Assembly (NCBI GenBank): GCA_003151335.1
Contig: PLXE01000075.1
Location: 1 to 57,255, forward strand
DNA from: Acidobacteriaceae bacterium
GTDB lineage: Bacteria; Acidobacteriota; Terriglobia; Terriglobales; Acidobacteriaceae
Reading direction: 5' to 3'
Length of the DNA stretch: 57,255 nucleotides
This document shows, one piece after another, positions 45,525 through 52,008 of this stretch. Within the stretch, counting starts at the first letter, position 1, and each line of letters begins with the position of its first letter. The translations under genes were made by a program, and so were the position numbers. The notes beneath the pieces are model-generated. The model searched no databases. It saw only the letters and a list, made by a program, of their open reading frames with translations, and was not told where the DNA came from.

Positions 45525-47588
45525 GTGAGCGAGATGCAAACGGCCAAGCTGCGCAGGTTGGCAGCCACGTATTGGAAGCCCGTACTAGCTTTGGCGGCCG
45601 GCATTCCAGCAGCCCTAAATGGGCTCAAGTCGGCGGGCGTGCCTATTGATAGGTTTGTGCTTTCGACTCCGGCGGGCCGATATACGCTCATCGGCCTAGG
45701 AGTTAGCGCATTGATCATCGTGCGTTTTCCCCGGATTGCGATTGCCCTCACTCGGTGGATTCTTGGTCCACCACCGACGCCGACGAACGTGTCGAGGATA
45801 TTTCGCGGTCCACGGCCGTACGGACCCCAGGAGAGAGCGGTCTTTCCGGGACGAAAGGCCGAGACCGAGGATTGTTGGGAAGCCCTGCAGGAGCATGCGT
45901 TCCTTATTCTGGAAGGCGAATCAGGAAGCGGAAAGTCTTCATTCCTGAATGCAGCTCTTCTTCCCCGGCTGCGTGAAACAATGTGGGTTTTTGACTGTCG
46001 CATCAATGATGATCCGTTTGGCAAGCTTCGCAGCGCGTTGATGCTGGAACCTTATCGACCTGACAACACAGGCAGCGAAATAGAAGCTTTGGTTACCGCC
46101 TTTTCGGCTGCCCGCGACAGGTGTGCAAGGAGCTCGGACCTGAACACGCCACGACATATCCTTGTGTGCATCGATCAGTTCGAAGAGTTGTTCGTCACCG
46201 TACATACCGAAATCCGCATCGCGTTCCTGGATGCACTGAAGAGAGCTGTCGAAGACGGTGGCTTTCATTTGATCGTGGCCATTCGAAGCGACTTTACTGA
46301 CCTGCTTACTCGACTTGCGCGCGAGGTTGATCCAAAGCAACGCGTACTGGATTTGGGAAGCTACTACACCCTTCGCGCATTCACCCCAGACCAGGCAGCG
46401 GCTGTACTCGATCAGATGCTGGCCCCGATTGCAGACGATGACCCTGTTCTGAAGTTGCAGATCGGCGACTTCTCGCAGGCCCTTGTTCGCGAGTTGCTGC
46501 AACCATCGCGAGACAAGCGTTTGTACCAAGGTGACGCGATGAGTGTTTTACCGATCGACCTACAGACAGTCGGAACGGTCATCGAGTCCCTTGGCATCAA
46601 GTATTTCTCACCAGCAGGACTACGACAGCTTGGGGGCAAAGCAGGGCTTCTTAGAGCCTACATCGAAGATGCAAAGACTTTCGTTTGGCGCAAGACGGGT
46701 GTCCCTGGCGATCAGGCGCTACTCATGCTTCGGCAACTGGTTTCGCCTGCCGGCACCAAGTGGAGCCAGACCGCGGAGTCTGTAGGCGCAACATTAAACT
46801 GTTCTCCTGCTGAAGTTGCAGCAGTTCTCGATGCGTTTGCAGAGAAGTACCTCGTGTCTCGGCTAGCAACAGATTCCGAAGGTCCGCGCCTTGGATCAGC
46901 CGGCCGGTATGAGTTGATGCACGAGCATTTGGTACAGATTCTCACTGAGTCACCAGTACCGCTCCTGCAAAAAGCTAAGGATGCCGAGGAGCGTTTGGAT
47001 TACTGGCTCCGTCGAACGAGGAGGGCACAGGAAGGTCGCAGTCTCCATCGAACACCCGACCTAATCAGTGCTTTGGCGGCTCAGCCGATACCGATCAGTG
47101 AAAATATTCAGTTGTGGCGTTTTGCCCGCGGAGCTGCCGAACGGGAAATGTTAAAGCACAACCTCCGCGGGTTCTTTGTGCGTATCACCCCAATCCTGCT
47201 GCTCACATTGATCGGCATCTCTTGGGCTTATAAAAAAGAAGTAAAGTCAGGAACTCAAGAGTGGCAAATTGTCGGACAAGTCTCTGCGCCTAATCAGTTC
47301 AGCCTCGCCCAAAGCCCTCCTGAATATTACATCGCTCCTGATGGATCTTTTAGGAAGGTCGTTGTCGTACGGCCCGGCCCTAGCGGAGAGTTGGAGTTCC
47401 CGTATATCACTGTTTTTGCCCCCGGTTACGCTCCAGTTCTTATAAAGCTGACCAGAGATAGTCAGGCGACGTCTTTTGACTATAAGGCGAGACGAATCAC
47501 GATTACGCCCATCGCGCTCCAAAAACTACCTCCCTACAGCGCTAGTTACCTACAACCATTACAACCCGTCGAAGTTCCTCCTTATTGA
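45525..47588 (+). CDS. Membrane-bound STAND-type NTPase (nSTAND1-like)
   Basis: 687 residues, GTG start behind GAGGG. Two N-terminal hydrophobic segments (about residues 18-36 and 52-76) precede an NTPase with Walker A GESGSGKSS (131-139) and Walker B HILVCIDQFEELF (Asp217). IVAIRSDFTDLL (arginine-bearing, sensor-like) and the helical extension typical of nSTAND1 proteins (LGGKAGLLRAYIEDA, then RYELMHEHLVQILTE) follow. Another membrane helix (about 549-567, ITPILLLTLIGISWAY) leads to a C-terminal beta domain of about 115 residues (QIVGQVSAPNQFSL, VFAPGYAPVLIKLT) like carboxypeptidase-regulatory domains. STAND NTPases sense signals and switch on effectors; here no effector domain is recognised. 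Codon use is less GC-rich than in the neighbours. Confidence 0.8.
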   Translation: MSEMQTAKLRRLAATYWKPVLALAAGIPAALNGLKSAGVPIDRFVLSTPAGRYTLIGLGVSALIIVRFPRIAIALTRWILGPPPTPTNVSRIFRGPRPYGPQERAVFPGRKAETEDCWEALQEHAFLILEGESGSGKSSFLNAALLPRLRETMWVFDCRINDDPFGKLRSALMLEPYRPDNTGSEIEALVTAFSAARDRCARSSDLNTPRHILVCIDQFEELFVTVHTEIRIAFLDALKRAVEDGGFHLIVAIRSDFTDLLTRLAREVDPKQRVLDLGSYYTLRAFTPDQAAAVLDQMLAPIADDDPVLKLQIGDFSQALVRELLQPSRDKRLYQGDAMSVLPIDLQTVGTVIESLGIKYFSPAGLRQLGGKAGLLRAYIEDAKTFVWRKTGVPGDQALLMLRQLVSPAGTKWSQTAESVGATLNCSPAEVAAVLDAFAEKYLVSRLATDSEGPRLGSAGRYELMHEHLVQILTESPVPLLQKAKDAEERLDYWLRRTRRAQEGRSLHRTPDLISALAAQPIPISENIQLWRFARGAAEREMLKHNLRGFFVRITPILLLTLIGISWAYKKEVKSGTQEWQIVGQVSAPNQFSLAQSPPEYYIAPDGSFRKVVVVRPGPSGELEFPYITVFAPGYAPVLIKLTRDSQATSFDYKARRITITPIALQKLPPYSASYLQPLQPVEVPPY

Positions 47589-47605
47589 GGAATCAGCCAA
47601 ATACT

Positions 47606-47636
47606 CCAGCCTTCGCCTGTACTTGGCGAAGGCTGG
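47606..47636. terminator. Perfect 12-bp hairpin after the STAND gene
   Basis: CCAGCCTTCGCC (47606-47617) pairs exactly with 47625-47636 across a 7-base loop. It lies 17 bp past the STAND stop and 45 bp from the end of the convergent gene at 47681. There is no clear T tract, so termination is probable from position rather than proven. Confidence 0.6.
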
Positions 47637-47680
47637 TAAAAATATTCTGGACTTTCGAGCCCAGCGGGTAAGAGAAACAA

Positions 47681-48100
47681 TTACTCTAGCTTCTCCGGCT
47701 CCAGCGCGATGTGCTTTTCGCCGGCGGCCTTCTTCTCCCAATACTTGCGGACCCAGGCTTCCCAGCTTTTGCCGGCGGCGGTGTCGCGTCCGCTGAACGC
47801 CAGGGCGGCGATATCGGAATAAGCGATGGAAATCTTCTGCGAGGAATTCTGCGTAATGAGGCGCACGATTGAGGCGTCGAGCGTCGGGCCGTTGCGGCGG
47901 TCGAAAAGGTAGCCTTCCACGCGCGATCCGTCCTTGCGCGTGATAGTCACGTCGCCGCGATAGTCGAAGGCTTTCTCCAGCGCGTCGCGCAACTCGGCTT
48001 CAGTCGCCAGCTCGGGAATCCAGCCTTCCATCTTTTCGTGGTCGCGTCCGTCAACGACTTCCAATGCGTCAACGGTTAAATTGCGCTGCGGCTCGCTCAT
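47681..48100 (-). CDS. Hypothetical protein upstream-linked to hopanoid gene region
   Basis: The 139-residue soluble protein starts MSEPQRNLTVDALEVVDG. An N-terminal helix-rich part (ELATEAELRDALEKAFDYRG) is followed by a small Sm-like or beta-barrel stretch (DVTITRKDGSRVEGYLFDRR and SSQKISIAYSDIAALAFSGR) and a charged C-terminal helix. The beta part resembles proteins that bind or modify a surface through an Sm/LSm-like fold, but I cannot name the family. The start at ATG 48100 is preferred over one 16 codons upstream. It is on the same strand as hpnH, 201 bp downstream of it, with the inverted repeat 48141-48293 between them. Confidence 0.65.
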   Translation of the reverse strand: MSEPQRNLTVDALEVVDGRDHEKMEGWIPELATEAELRDALEKAFDYRGDVTITRKDGSRVEGYLFDRRNGPTLDASIVRLITQNSSQKISIAYSDIAALAFSGRDTAAGKSWEAWVRKYWEKKAAGEKHIALEPEKLE

Positions 48101-48140
48101 GATTTCGCTTGTCGCCTTTCGCTCTTCGCCAAAGTCTCTA

Positions 48141-48293
48141 TTCACCACGGAGGCACGGAGAACACGGAGGAGTTCCTATGTTTTAAACCCGCGTTGAGAT
48201 TGCTCTAACAAACCAAAAAAGGATGCCTGTAAACAGGAAACTACCCGGAAATTCGTTTGGTTTCCTCCGTGCTCTCCGTGTCTTCGTGGTGAA
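48141..48293. repeat. CCACGGAG-type inverted repeat
   Basis: The 31-bp arms (48141-48171 and 48263-48293) match at 28 positions when inverted; the left arm begins TTCACCACGGAGGCACGGAG. It lies between hpnH and the hypothetical gene, so it may act on the hpnH transcript end. A shorter relative is at 24266-24343. Confidence 0.7.
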
Positions 48294-48301
48294 AATATTG
48301 C

Positions 48302-49408
48302 CTAGGAATTCACATTCCCGATCTGCACCAGCGGATCGTAAGCGCGCACCGGATGGGTCGTCTCCTTCAGCATGGCCAGCGCTTCGTCGTCTTTGTATTT
48401 GCTGGAGAACGTGGCGCGCACCGTCCCCAGAAATCCACGCAGCGAGCCGAAGGTATCGTGCACCGCGGAAGCTTCGTATCCGCTATGCACCATGCAATTG
48501 GCGCATTGCGGATTGCCCGACTCGGTGCCGTACTTGTGCCATTCGGTCTCGCGCATCAACTCTTCGAAGGTGTCGGCGTAGCCGTCCTGCAGCAGGTAAC
48601 ACGGCTTCTGCCAGCCGAACATGTTGAAGGTCGGCATGCCCCACGGCGTACACGGATAGTCGCGCTTGCCCATCAGGAATTCCAGAAACAGAGGCGACTG
48701 GTTGAACACCCACTTGGCTTTGCGGTTCGACAACATGGCGCGGAACAGCCGCCGCGTGCGGGCGCGTCCCAGGAAGTGTTTCTGGTCGGGAGCTTTGTCG
48801 TACGAGTACCCGGGCGAGAGCATCATGCCCTCGACCCCGAGGTCCATCATCTCGTCGAAGAAGTCGCGAACGCTGTTGGGATCGGCGCCGTCGAAGAGCG
48901 TGGTGTTCGTGGTAACGCGGAAGCCGCGCTGCAAGGCGGCCCTCATGCCATCGAGGGCGATGTCGAATCCGCCTTCGCGGCAGACCGAAAAGTCGTGGTG
49001 CTCGCGCTCGCCGTCCACGTGCACCGAGAACGTCAGATACTTGCTGGGCTTGAACAGGTCAATCTTCTCTTTGAGCAGCAAGGCGTTGGTGCACAGGTAA
49101 ATGTACTTCTTGCGCGCGACCAGGCCGTCCACAATCTCGGCGATCTGCGGATGCATCAGCGGCTCGCCGCCGGGGATCGACACCATCGGCGCACCGCATT
49201 CGTCCACCGCGCGGAAACATTCCTCGGGCGAAAGGTTGTGCTTGAGCACGTGCGCGGGATACTGGATCTTGCCGCAGCCGGCGCAAGCCAGGTTGCAACG
49301 GAACAGCGGCTCCAGCATCAGCACCAGCGGATAGCGCTTGCGGCCTTTGATCTTCTGTTTCAGGACGTACGTGGCGACCGTCCACATCTGCGAAACCGGA
49401 ACACCCAT
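48302..49408 (-). CDS. hpnH: Hopanoid biosynthesis radical SAM protein HpnH (adenosylhopane synthase)
   Basis: This 368-residue radical S-adenosylmethionine enzyme adds adenosine to diploptene, the first step to extended hopanoids. The [4Fe-4S] motif CNLACAGC is CxxxCxxC (Cys38, Cys42, Cys45), followed by the SAM-binding [10 protein letters not shown]. Cys-containing [17 protein letters not shown] and [15 protein letters not shown] near the end match the HpnH family. It ends at 48302. The ATG at 49408 and its leader (GAGG ten bases upstream) lie in a tandem duplication, so an identical start region is repeated 114 bp upstream. No other hopanoid gene is in the window. Confidence 0.93.
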   Translation of the reverse strand: MGVPVSQMWTVATYVLKQKIKGRKRYPLVLMLEPLFRCNLACAGCGKIQYPAHVLKHNLSPEECFRAVDECGAPMVSIPGGEPLMHPQIAEIVDGLVARKKYIYLCTNALLLKEKIDLFKPSKYLTFSVHVDGEREHHDFSVCREGGFDIALDGMRAALQRGFRVTTNTTLFDGADPNSVRDFFDEMMDLGVEGMMLSPGYSYDKAPDQKHFLGRARTRRLFRAMLSNRKAKWVFNQSPLFLEFLMGKRDYPCTPWGMPTFNMFGWQKPCYLLQDGYADTFEELMRETEWHKYGTESGNPQCANCMVHSGYEASAVHDTFGSLRGFLGTVRATFSSKYKDDEALAMLKETTHPVRAYDPLVQIGNVNS

Positions 49409-49643
49409 GCGGTAAAAACCTCGTTAGAGCTTAAGAGCTGTCAGCTGTCAGCTATCAGCCGTCAGCTATCAATTCGTTCTTCGCGCGTTGCTCTTCGCTG
49501 TCTGCGAAACCGGAACACCCATGCGGTAAAAACCTCGTTAGAGCTTAAGAGCTGTCAGCTGTCAGCTGTCAGCTGTCAGCTGTCAGCTGTCAGCTATCGG
49601 CCGTCAGCTATCAATATCGTTCTTCGCGCGTTGCTCTTCGCTG
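49387..49643. repeat. Tandem duplication of the hpnH leader with expanded heptamers
   Basis: Unit 1 (49387-49500, 114 bp) and unit 2 (49501-49643, 143 bp) both run from TCTGCGAAACCGGAACACCC to TTGCTCTTCGCTG. They differ mainly in the number of AGCTGTC heptamers: two in unit 1, six in unit 2. Further copies of TCGCGCGTTGCTCTTCGCTG continue to about 49690. Confidence 0.88.
49469..49522 (-). other. Possible upstream ORF from the duplicated hpnH start
   Basis: The second copy of the hpnH start codon (ATG 49522, with the same GAGG site) reads MGVPVSQTAKSNARRTN and then stops at 49469. The first seven residues equal the HpnH N-terminus. If the promoter is upstream, ribosomes may engage this short frame before the true gene. 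Confidence 0.45.
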
Positions 49644-49935
49644 TTCGCTTTTCGCGCGTTGCTCTTCGCTGTTCGCGCGTTGCTTTTCGGCTTCGGACCG
49701 AGCACAATTTCAACTGTCATCCGGGCTGGCCCATTCCGTGTCATCCCGAACGCAGGTGGCTGAGTCTGTTTGTCGTCCTGCGCGACGAGGTCGCGGTGGC
49801 GACCGAGGCGTCGAAGGACCCCTATCCTGCCTACCTATCGGCGCATAACAAGAACGCGAATTCTGTTTCGTTTTTACAGGATTTGTGGCATTATGTCAAG
49901 GAGCGAAACCGTAGCCTAGCTGTTGCACGAACAAG

Positions 49936-50637
49936 ATGCCCTTTAGAAATCAACTCGATGCACCTCTAGTTGAAAGCCAAGTTTCGACCGCCGCTCGGCG
50001 TCGGCGCCACCCAGTCCAATACCGCAGTGTACGAACCGTGCAGCGGGTGCTGGACGCCGCCAGTTCCCTGCTGGAGCAGATGCCGCTGGAAGATGTAACC
50101 ACCACCCGCATTGCCACGGAGGCGGGGCTGTCGATCGGCGCGCTCTACCGATTTTTCCCCGACAAGCAGACCATCATTGATGCCATCGCGGTGCGCCACG
50201 TCGTTGAGTTTCGCGCTTCGCTGGATGCCACAGTATTTCAACCCTTGAGGCGCGAGCTCGTCAATCTGAAGACCTTCGATCCGGCCACTGTGCTGGACAG
50301 GATGGTTGACGAGTACACCCTCTACCTCGACGCCCATCCCGACTTCCGCACCATCTCCTTCGGACGCTATATTAGCGCGCCCACCAAACTACGTGAGGCG
50401 TCGCCCACCGCCGGGGTCCCCGCCATGCTGGCCAGCTTCATGGTCGTGCGCCTGGGCCTTCCTTATACCGACGAGCTCGACCTGATGTTGCGCGTGGTCA
50501 GCGAGGCGGGCGAGCGGCTCATCGCCTATGCCTACGAGCAGCCGACTCGCGAAGATCGCGGCCGCGTGATCTCGGAGATGAAACGCATGTTGTCGAGCTA
50601 CCTGTTCCCGCCTGGAACGACAGCAAGCAGAATTTAG
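49936..50637 (+). CDS. TetR-family regulator (paralogue of 44025-44702)
   Basis: The 233-residue protein has the helix-turn-helix RVLDAASSLLEQMPLEDVTT then RIATEAGLSIGALYRFFPDK and the C-terminal GERLIAYAYEQPTREDRG. It shares most of its length with the minus-strand TetR at 44025. The Ser/Arg-rich first 30 residues differ between the two. A 31-codon copy of its own C-terminal coding region follows directly (50646-50738), evidence of a former tandem gene copy. The ligand and target are unknown. Confidence 0.87.
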   Translation: MPFRNQLDAPLVESQVSTAARRRRHPVQYRSVRTVQRVLDAASSLLEQMPLEDVTTTRIATEAGLSIGALYRFFPDKQTIIDAIAVRHVVEFRASLDATVFQPLRRELVNLKTFDPATVLDRMVDEYTLYLDAHPDFRTISFGRYISAPTKLREASPTAGVPAMLASFMVVRLGLPYTDELDLMLRVVSEAGERLIAYAYEQPTREDRGRVISEMKRMLSSYLFPPGTTASRI

Positions 50638-50645
50638 CGCTGAAC

Positions 50646-50738
50646 TACGAGCAGCCGACTCGCGAAGATCGCGAGCGCGTGATCACGGAGATGAAACGCA
50701 TGTTGGCCAGTTATCTCTTCCCCGCCACAAGCTGCTAG
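50646..50738 (+). pseudogene. TetR 3'-end relic (tandem copy)
   Basis: The frame reads YEQPTREDRERVITEMKRML then ASYLFPATSC and stop. It aligns with the end of the intact gene (YEQPTREDRGRVISEMKRML, SSYLFPPG). Only the last 30 codons remain, 8 bp after the intact stop codon. Confidence 0.8.
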
Positions 50739-50759
50739 TGTCACCGGCGCACTGGTCTT

Positions 50760-51071
50760 CTAATCCCCGACTTGGGATAATGCGGCCATGACCTGCCGGC
50801 TTTGGGAGTTCAGAACGGCTTGCGCCAAGCGGCGCATCTCGGTGGCAATGTTGGCATCTGCGACCCGCTCCGCGTGCACGACCAAGCTGGCGGCGAGGTT
50901 GAGCTGGCCCATAACCTCGGGGTCCCACGGGGGCACACGTTTAATATGCAACTTCCCGTCATGCCCGGGATAAATGATGAAGCCTCCTCCGTCATAGAAA
51001 ATACCCCCGAAATAAGTTGCTCCGATAGGGGTCTTCCCATGGCTCTTCGGCAGTTTCACTTTCGGTCCCAT
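50760..51071 (-). CDS. Small hypothetical protein
   Basis: The 103-residue protein begins MGPKVKLPKSHGKTPIGATY and has a Gly-rich beta part (FGGIFYDGGGFIIYPGHDGK) and a helical C-terminal half. The ATG at 51071 has a near-perfect ribosome-binding site (AAGGAGG), which rules out the longer open frame to 51179. No family is recognised. It lies alone among relics of transposases and a hydantoinase gene. Confidence 0.65.
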   Translation of the reverse strand: MGPKVKLPKSHGKTPIGATYFGGIFYDGGGFIIYPGHDGKLHIKRVPPWDPEVMGQLNLAASLVVHAERVADANIATEMRRLAQAVLNSQSRQVMAALSQVGD

Positions 51072-51307
51072 GATGATCCTCCTTCTGGGTTCGCCATTGC
51101 GTGGACGACAGCGCAGCCCGTAGAAGCACGCTACGCGGTGGCGGAGCGATCGCCGCTCCAAACAGGCGTATGGTATCACGCGACGGACAGTGGATATTTA
51201 TGCCGATCGCCCTCGCGGACAGACTGGTATCGTCCCGCATTGAAGCAGCCCACGCGCGAGGAACGCCACTGGATGCTTGCCGATCAAGCAGGCGCCTGGT
51301 GCCCCAG

Positions 51308-51520
51308 ACGACGGTGACGTTGCTCGCTGACCGGCGCAAGTCTCGACCGTACGGTCTCGCGAGCGGCGAGGACGGAGCGCCGGGCCGGACCGAGATACTT
51401 CGCGCCGATGGTTCCACCGATCTCATGCCCAGCAAGGGCAGCACGCGCCTGCGCCGCGGCGAACGCGTTCGCATCGAAACTCCCGGCGGCGGCGGCTGGG
51501 GCCCAGCGCGAGAGGACTGA
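51308..51520 (+). pseudogene. Hydantoinase B/oxoprolinase C-terminal relic
   Basis: The last 70 codons of an open frame read TTVTLLADRRKSRPYGLASG, then GEDGAPGRTEILRADGS and RGERVRIETPGGGGWGPARE. The end RxRIETPGGGGWG is the hallmark of the HyuB family C-terminus. Intact proteins have over 500 residues, so this is a fragment; the preceding codons do not match HyuB. Confidence 0.75.
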
Positions 51521-51657
51521 GGAGTCTGTGTGAGAACGGAACTTGGAATTTACTCGTGGACGTTCCTGCCGAAAATTCAGCCCCGCGGGGGCGAAAGAGT
51601 TTAGCCCAGCTCGCAGCCGCAGGCGGAGTGCTGGGTATAGGTGGGAAATAGATCCGA

Positions 51658-51718
51658 GTCCCTCAACCACCCCAACGAGCGCCCCGCCGTGGCGGGCTTG
51701 TTGGGGTGGTTGAGGGAC
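51658..51718. repeat. Long REP hairpin of the CCCCAACGAGCGC family
   Basis: A perfect 19-bp outer stem (51658-51676 with 51700-51718) encloses GAGCGCCCCGCC and GGCGGGCTT. It shares the CCCCAAC-GAGCGC core with the hairpin at 44815-44847 and is followed 120 bp later by a RAYT relic. Confidence 0.75.
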
Positions 51719-51837
51719 GGGACACTTCGTTCAAGAGTCCAGGTCAGCCCCGGGATTTTGCGGTCCCCGGCGCTAAAGCGCACGATCAAAAGACGATCTT
51801 TTTCCCCCGCATAAATGCGGGGGCTCCCACCAACAAC

Positions 51838-51912
51838 TGCGCTTTCCGGGAGAACGGAGTGGTGGAGATCGAATCGGAGTGGACGGCCAGAGATCGTGAG
51901 TTGAAAATGTTT
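51838..51912 (+). pseudogene. RAYT transposase C-terminal tail relic
   Basis: The frame reads CAFRENGVVEIESEWTARDREL, split here for length at WTARDREL; the stretch VVEIESEWTARxRE is the usual C-terminus of acidobacterial RAYT transposases. No other part of the gene is visible. Confidence 0.68.
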
Positions 51913-52008
51913 GGTGGGCCGGCCCGGACCTTCCTCTGCCCAGGTTAACGTCCAAAACACGGACGCGAACCTAGGGCACCAGGCTGGTTCATCAGACTCG
52001 GAGGGCGT

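Noticed and set aside
49433-49610. Possible CRISPR array
   Set aside because: The units are contiguous 7-bp repeats without spacers, so this is a microsatellite-like tandem repeat.
48353-49969. 538-codon plus-strand frame covering hpnH and the leader repeats
   Set aside because: Most is antisense of HpnH; the rest is translated heptamer repeat (CQLSAVS type).
51601-51960. 119-codon minus-strand frame
   Set aside because: It is made of the REP hairpin and the antisense of the RAYT relic.
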